64,000 nucleotides of DNA from Bacillota bacterium (lineage in GTDB: Bacteria > Bacillota > UBA4882 > UBA8346), in NCBI GenBank assembly GCA_023435565.1, contig JAEYRN010000105.1, positions 1 to 64,000 on the forward strand, read 5' to 3'. How positions within the stretch are numbered: position 1 is the first letter of the stretch; every line of letters starts with the position of its first letter. Position numbers and translations under genes: made by a program. Positions 63,048 to 64,000 of this stretch are shown here, piece by piece. The notes under the pieces are model-generated. The model was not told where the DNA came from. It saw only the letters and a list, made by a program, of their open reading frames with translations, and made no database searches.

Positions 63048-63872
63048 ATGAAAGTAAATATTGGAGTTATTCAACTACAAGTTTCTTCGGATAAATCGGA
63101 TAATCTAAAGCGCGTTAAGGAAATGATCCTTGATGTTAGTCGGAAAGGGGCACAAATCGTTACCCTACCTGAGATGTTTAATTGCCCTTATCAACAGGAT
63201 TGTTTTCCTCTTTTTGCTGAGGAAATCGAAAATGGGGAGACTAGTTCATTTCTTAGTGAAATTGCCAATAAAACGAAGGTTTATTTAATCGGAGGTTCAA
63301 TCCCGGAAAGAGACGGTGGGAAAATATATAATACTTCTTTGATTTTTAATCCTAAAGGGCAGTTAATAGCGAGACACCGGAAAATGCATCTCTTTGATAT
63401 TGCAATACCGGGCCAAATTGAATTTTTCGAATCGGCTGTTTTGTCTCCCGGTAGGGAAGTGACTACTTTTACTACCGAATATGGCAATTTTGGAGCTCTA
63501 ATCTGTTATGATTTAAGATTTCCTGAACTATTCCGATTGATGATTGAACGGGGAATTATTGGGACAATAGTACCGGCAGCTTTTAATATGACCACCGGGC
63601 CCGCCCATTGGGAGACCTTATTTAGAGCAAGAGCGATCGATAATCAGATTTTTATGATTGGGATTAGCCCGGCCCGAAATGAAAAGGCCGGATATATTGC
63701 TTACGGCCATTCTTTAATAGTAGACCCCTGGGGCGAAATAGTCTGGAAAGCCGGTGCCGGAGAAGAAGTGGCGGTAGTGCCGATAGAAATGGAAAAAGTT
63801 AGCCAAGTAAGAAAGAACATGCCCTTATTAGCCCATCGCCGGTTAGATCGGTATCAAATAAAAGAAGTGTAG
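63048..63872 (+). CDS. Carbon-nitrogen hydrolase (nitrilase superfamily, omega-amidase-like)
   Basis: The 274-residue product has the nitrilase catalytic triad Glu42 (TLPEMFNCPYQ), Lys112 (HRKMHLFDI) and Cys153 (ALICYDLRFPELFR). The NCPY and KMHLFDI segments resemble Nit2/omega-amidases that hydrolyse alpha-ketoglutaramate. It is cytosolic. A TTTAGGTG site precedes the ATG. It stands alone after spoIIR and converges with the partial gene at the window end. Confidence 0.9.
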   Translation: MKVNIGVIQLQVSSDKSDNLKRVKEMILDVSRKGAQIVTLPEMFNCPYQQDCFPLFAEEIENGETSSFLSEIANKTKVYLIGGSIPERDGGKIYNTSLIFNPKGQLIARHRKMHLFDIAIPGQIEFFESAVLSPGREVTTFTTEYGNFGALICYDLRFPELFRLMIERGIIGTIVPAAFNMTTGPAHWETLFRARAIDNQIFMIGISPARNEKAGYIAYGHSLIVDPWGEIVWKAGAGEEVAVVPIEMEKVSQVRKNMPLLAHRRLDRYQIKEV

Positions 63873-63892
63873 AATTCTTTGATATGGTGATT

Positions 63893-64000
63893 TCATTGCC
63901 CCTGAATATCCTTAGGAATAACTTGAGCAGGTTTGACAAAAAACCAAAAAAGAATTCCAAGTACTATACAAATTCCGGCAACACTATAAAAAATCGGAGG
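63893..64000 (-). CDS. C-terminal end of a membrane protein (partial)
   Basis: The last 35 codons of a minus-strand gene enter from the window edge. The readable end, GICIVLGILFWFFVKPAQ and a polar tail, is one membrane helix followed by a short cytoplasmic end. This is like the last helix of major-facilitator transporters, but too little is visible to be sure. The stop lies 20 nt from the stop of the convergent nitrilase gene. Confidence 0.55.
   Translation of the reverse strand, partial: PPIFYSVAGICIVLGILFWFFVKPAQVIPKDIQGQ

Overview
The window comes from a motile, endospore-forming Gram-positive bacterium (Bacillota). Three things show this: a Bacillus/Clostridium-type fla/che gene string that uses FliY, CheC and CheD, sporulation genes (spoIIGA, sigE, sigG, spoIIR and a SleB-type hydrolase), and purine-rich ribosome-binding sites with many TTG and GTG starts. 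The base composition is AT-leaning throughout. I cannot name the species; a deep clostridial or Limnochordia-like lineage is only a guess. I see no tRNA, rRNA, CRISPR array, transposase or prophage.

Layout. Positions 1-22 kb are a mosaic of small transcription units. In order they hold a band-7 protein with a divergent NAD-kinase-like protein; a duplicated TPR lipoprotein-like secreted protein followed by a gene remnant; a cluster of unrecognised surface or spore-like proteins; a clostripain-like protease; a polysaccharide deacetylase; a PilZ protein; a SleB-like hydrolase; comEA-comEC; a linear-amide hydrolase; holA; a DUF362 ferredoxin; and a DUF1538 membrane protein with a two-domain PII protein. 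Positions 22.2-56.6 kb are one very long flagellar and chemotaxis gene string: flgB flgC fliE-J, a MotE-like gene, fliK flgD, a flagellar operon protein, flgE, flbD motAB fliL fliM fliY cheY fliOPQR flhB flhA flhF flhG, a PilZ gene, cheA cheW cheC cheD, sigma-28, a FapA-like gene, an unknown gene and a SwrB-like gene. Many of these overlap by a few bases. Positions 56.6-62.8 kb run without a break of strand into division and early sporulation: ftsQ ftsZ spoIIGA sigE, a DJ-1/PfpI gene, sigG and spoIIR. A nitrilase-family amidase and the tail of a convergent membrane-protein gene close the window.

How the genes work together. The flagellar genes supply the basal body, export gate, rod, hook, switch and stator. 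The che genes supply a kinase with CheC/CheD adaptation, but CheB, CheR and receptors are not here. FtsQ/FtsZ, SpoIIGA/SigE and SigG/SpoIIR are parts of one developmental circuit: SpoIIR made in the forespore triggers SpoIIGA to process pro-sigma-E. A good sigma-F-type promoter lies in front of sigG-spoIIR.

The most interesting observations are these: a 770-residue hook protein that seems to carry four tandem FlgE_D2-like modules next to a FlgD with repeated modules; sigG and spoIIR joined under one sigma-F-like promoter; two small inverted-repeat (MITE-like) elements sitting between flagellar genes; an exact 21-bp tandem array starting in a 36-nt perfect palindrome; a band-7/NAD-kinase-like gene pair with a duplicated gene tail nearby; and a DUF1538/tandem-PII operon.
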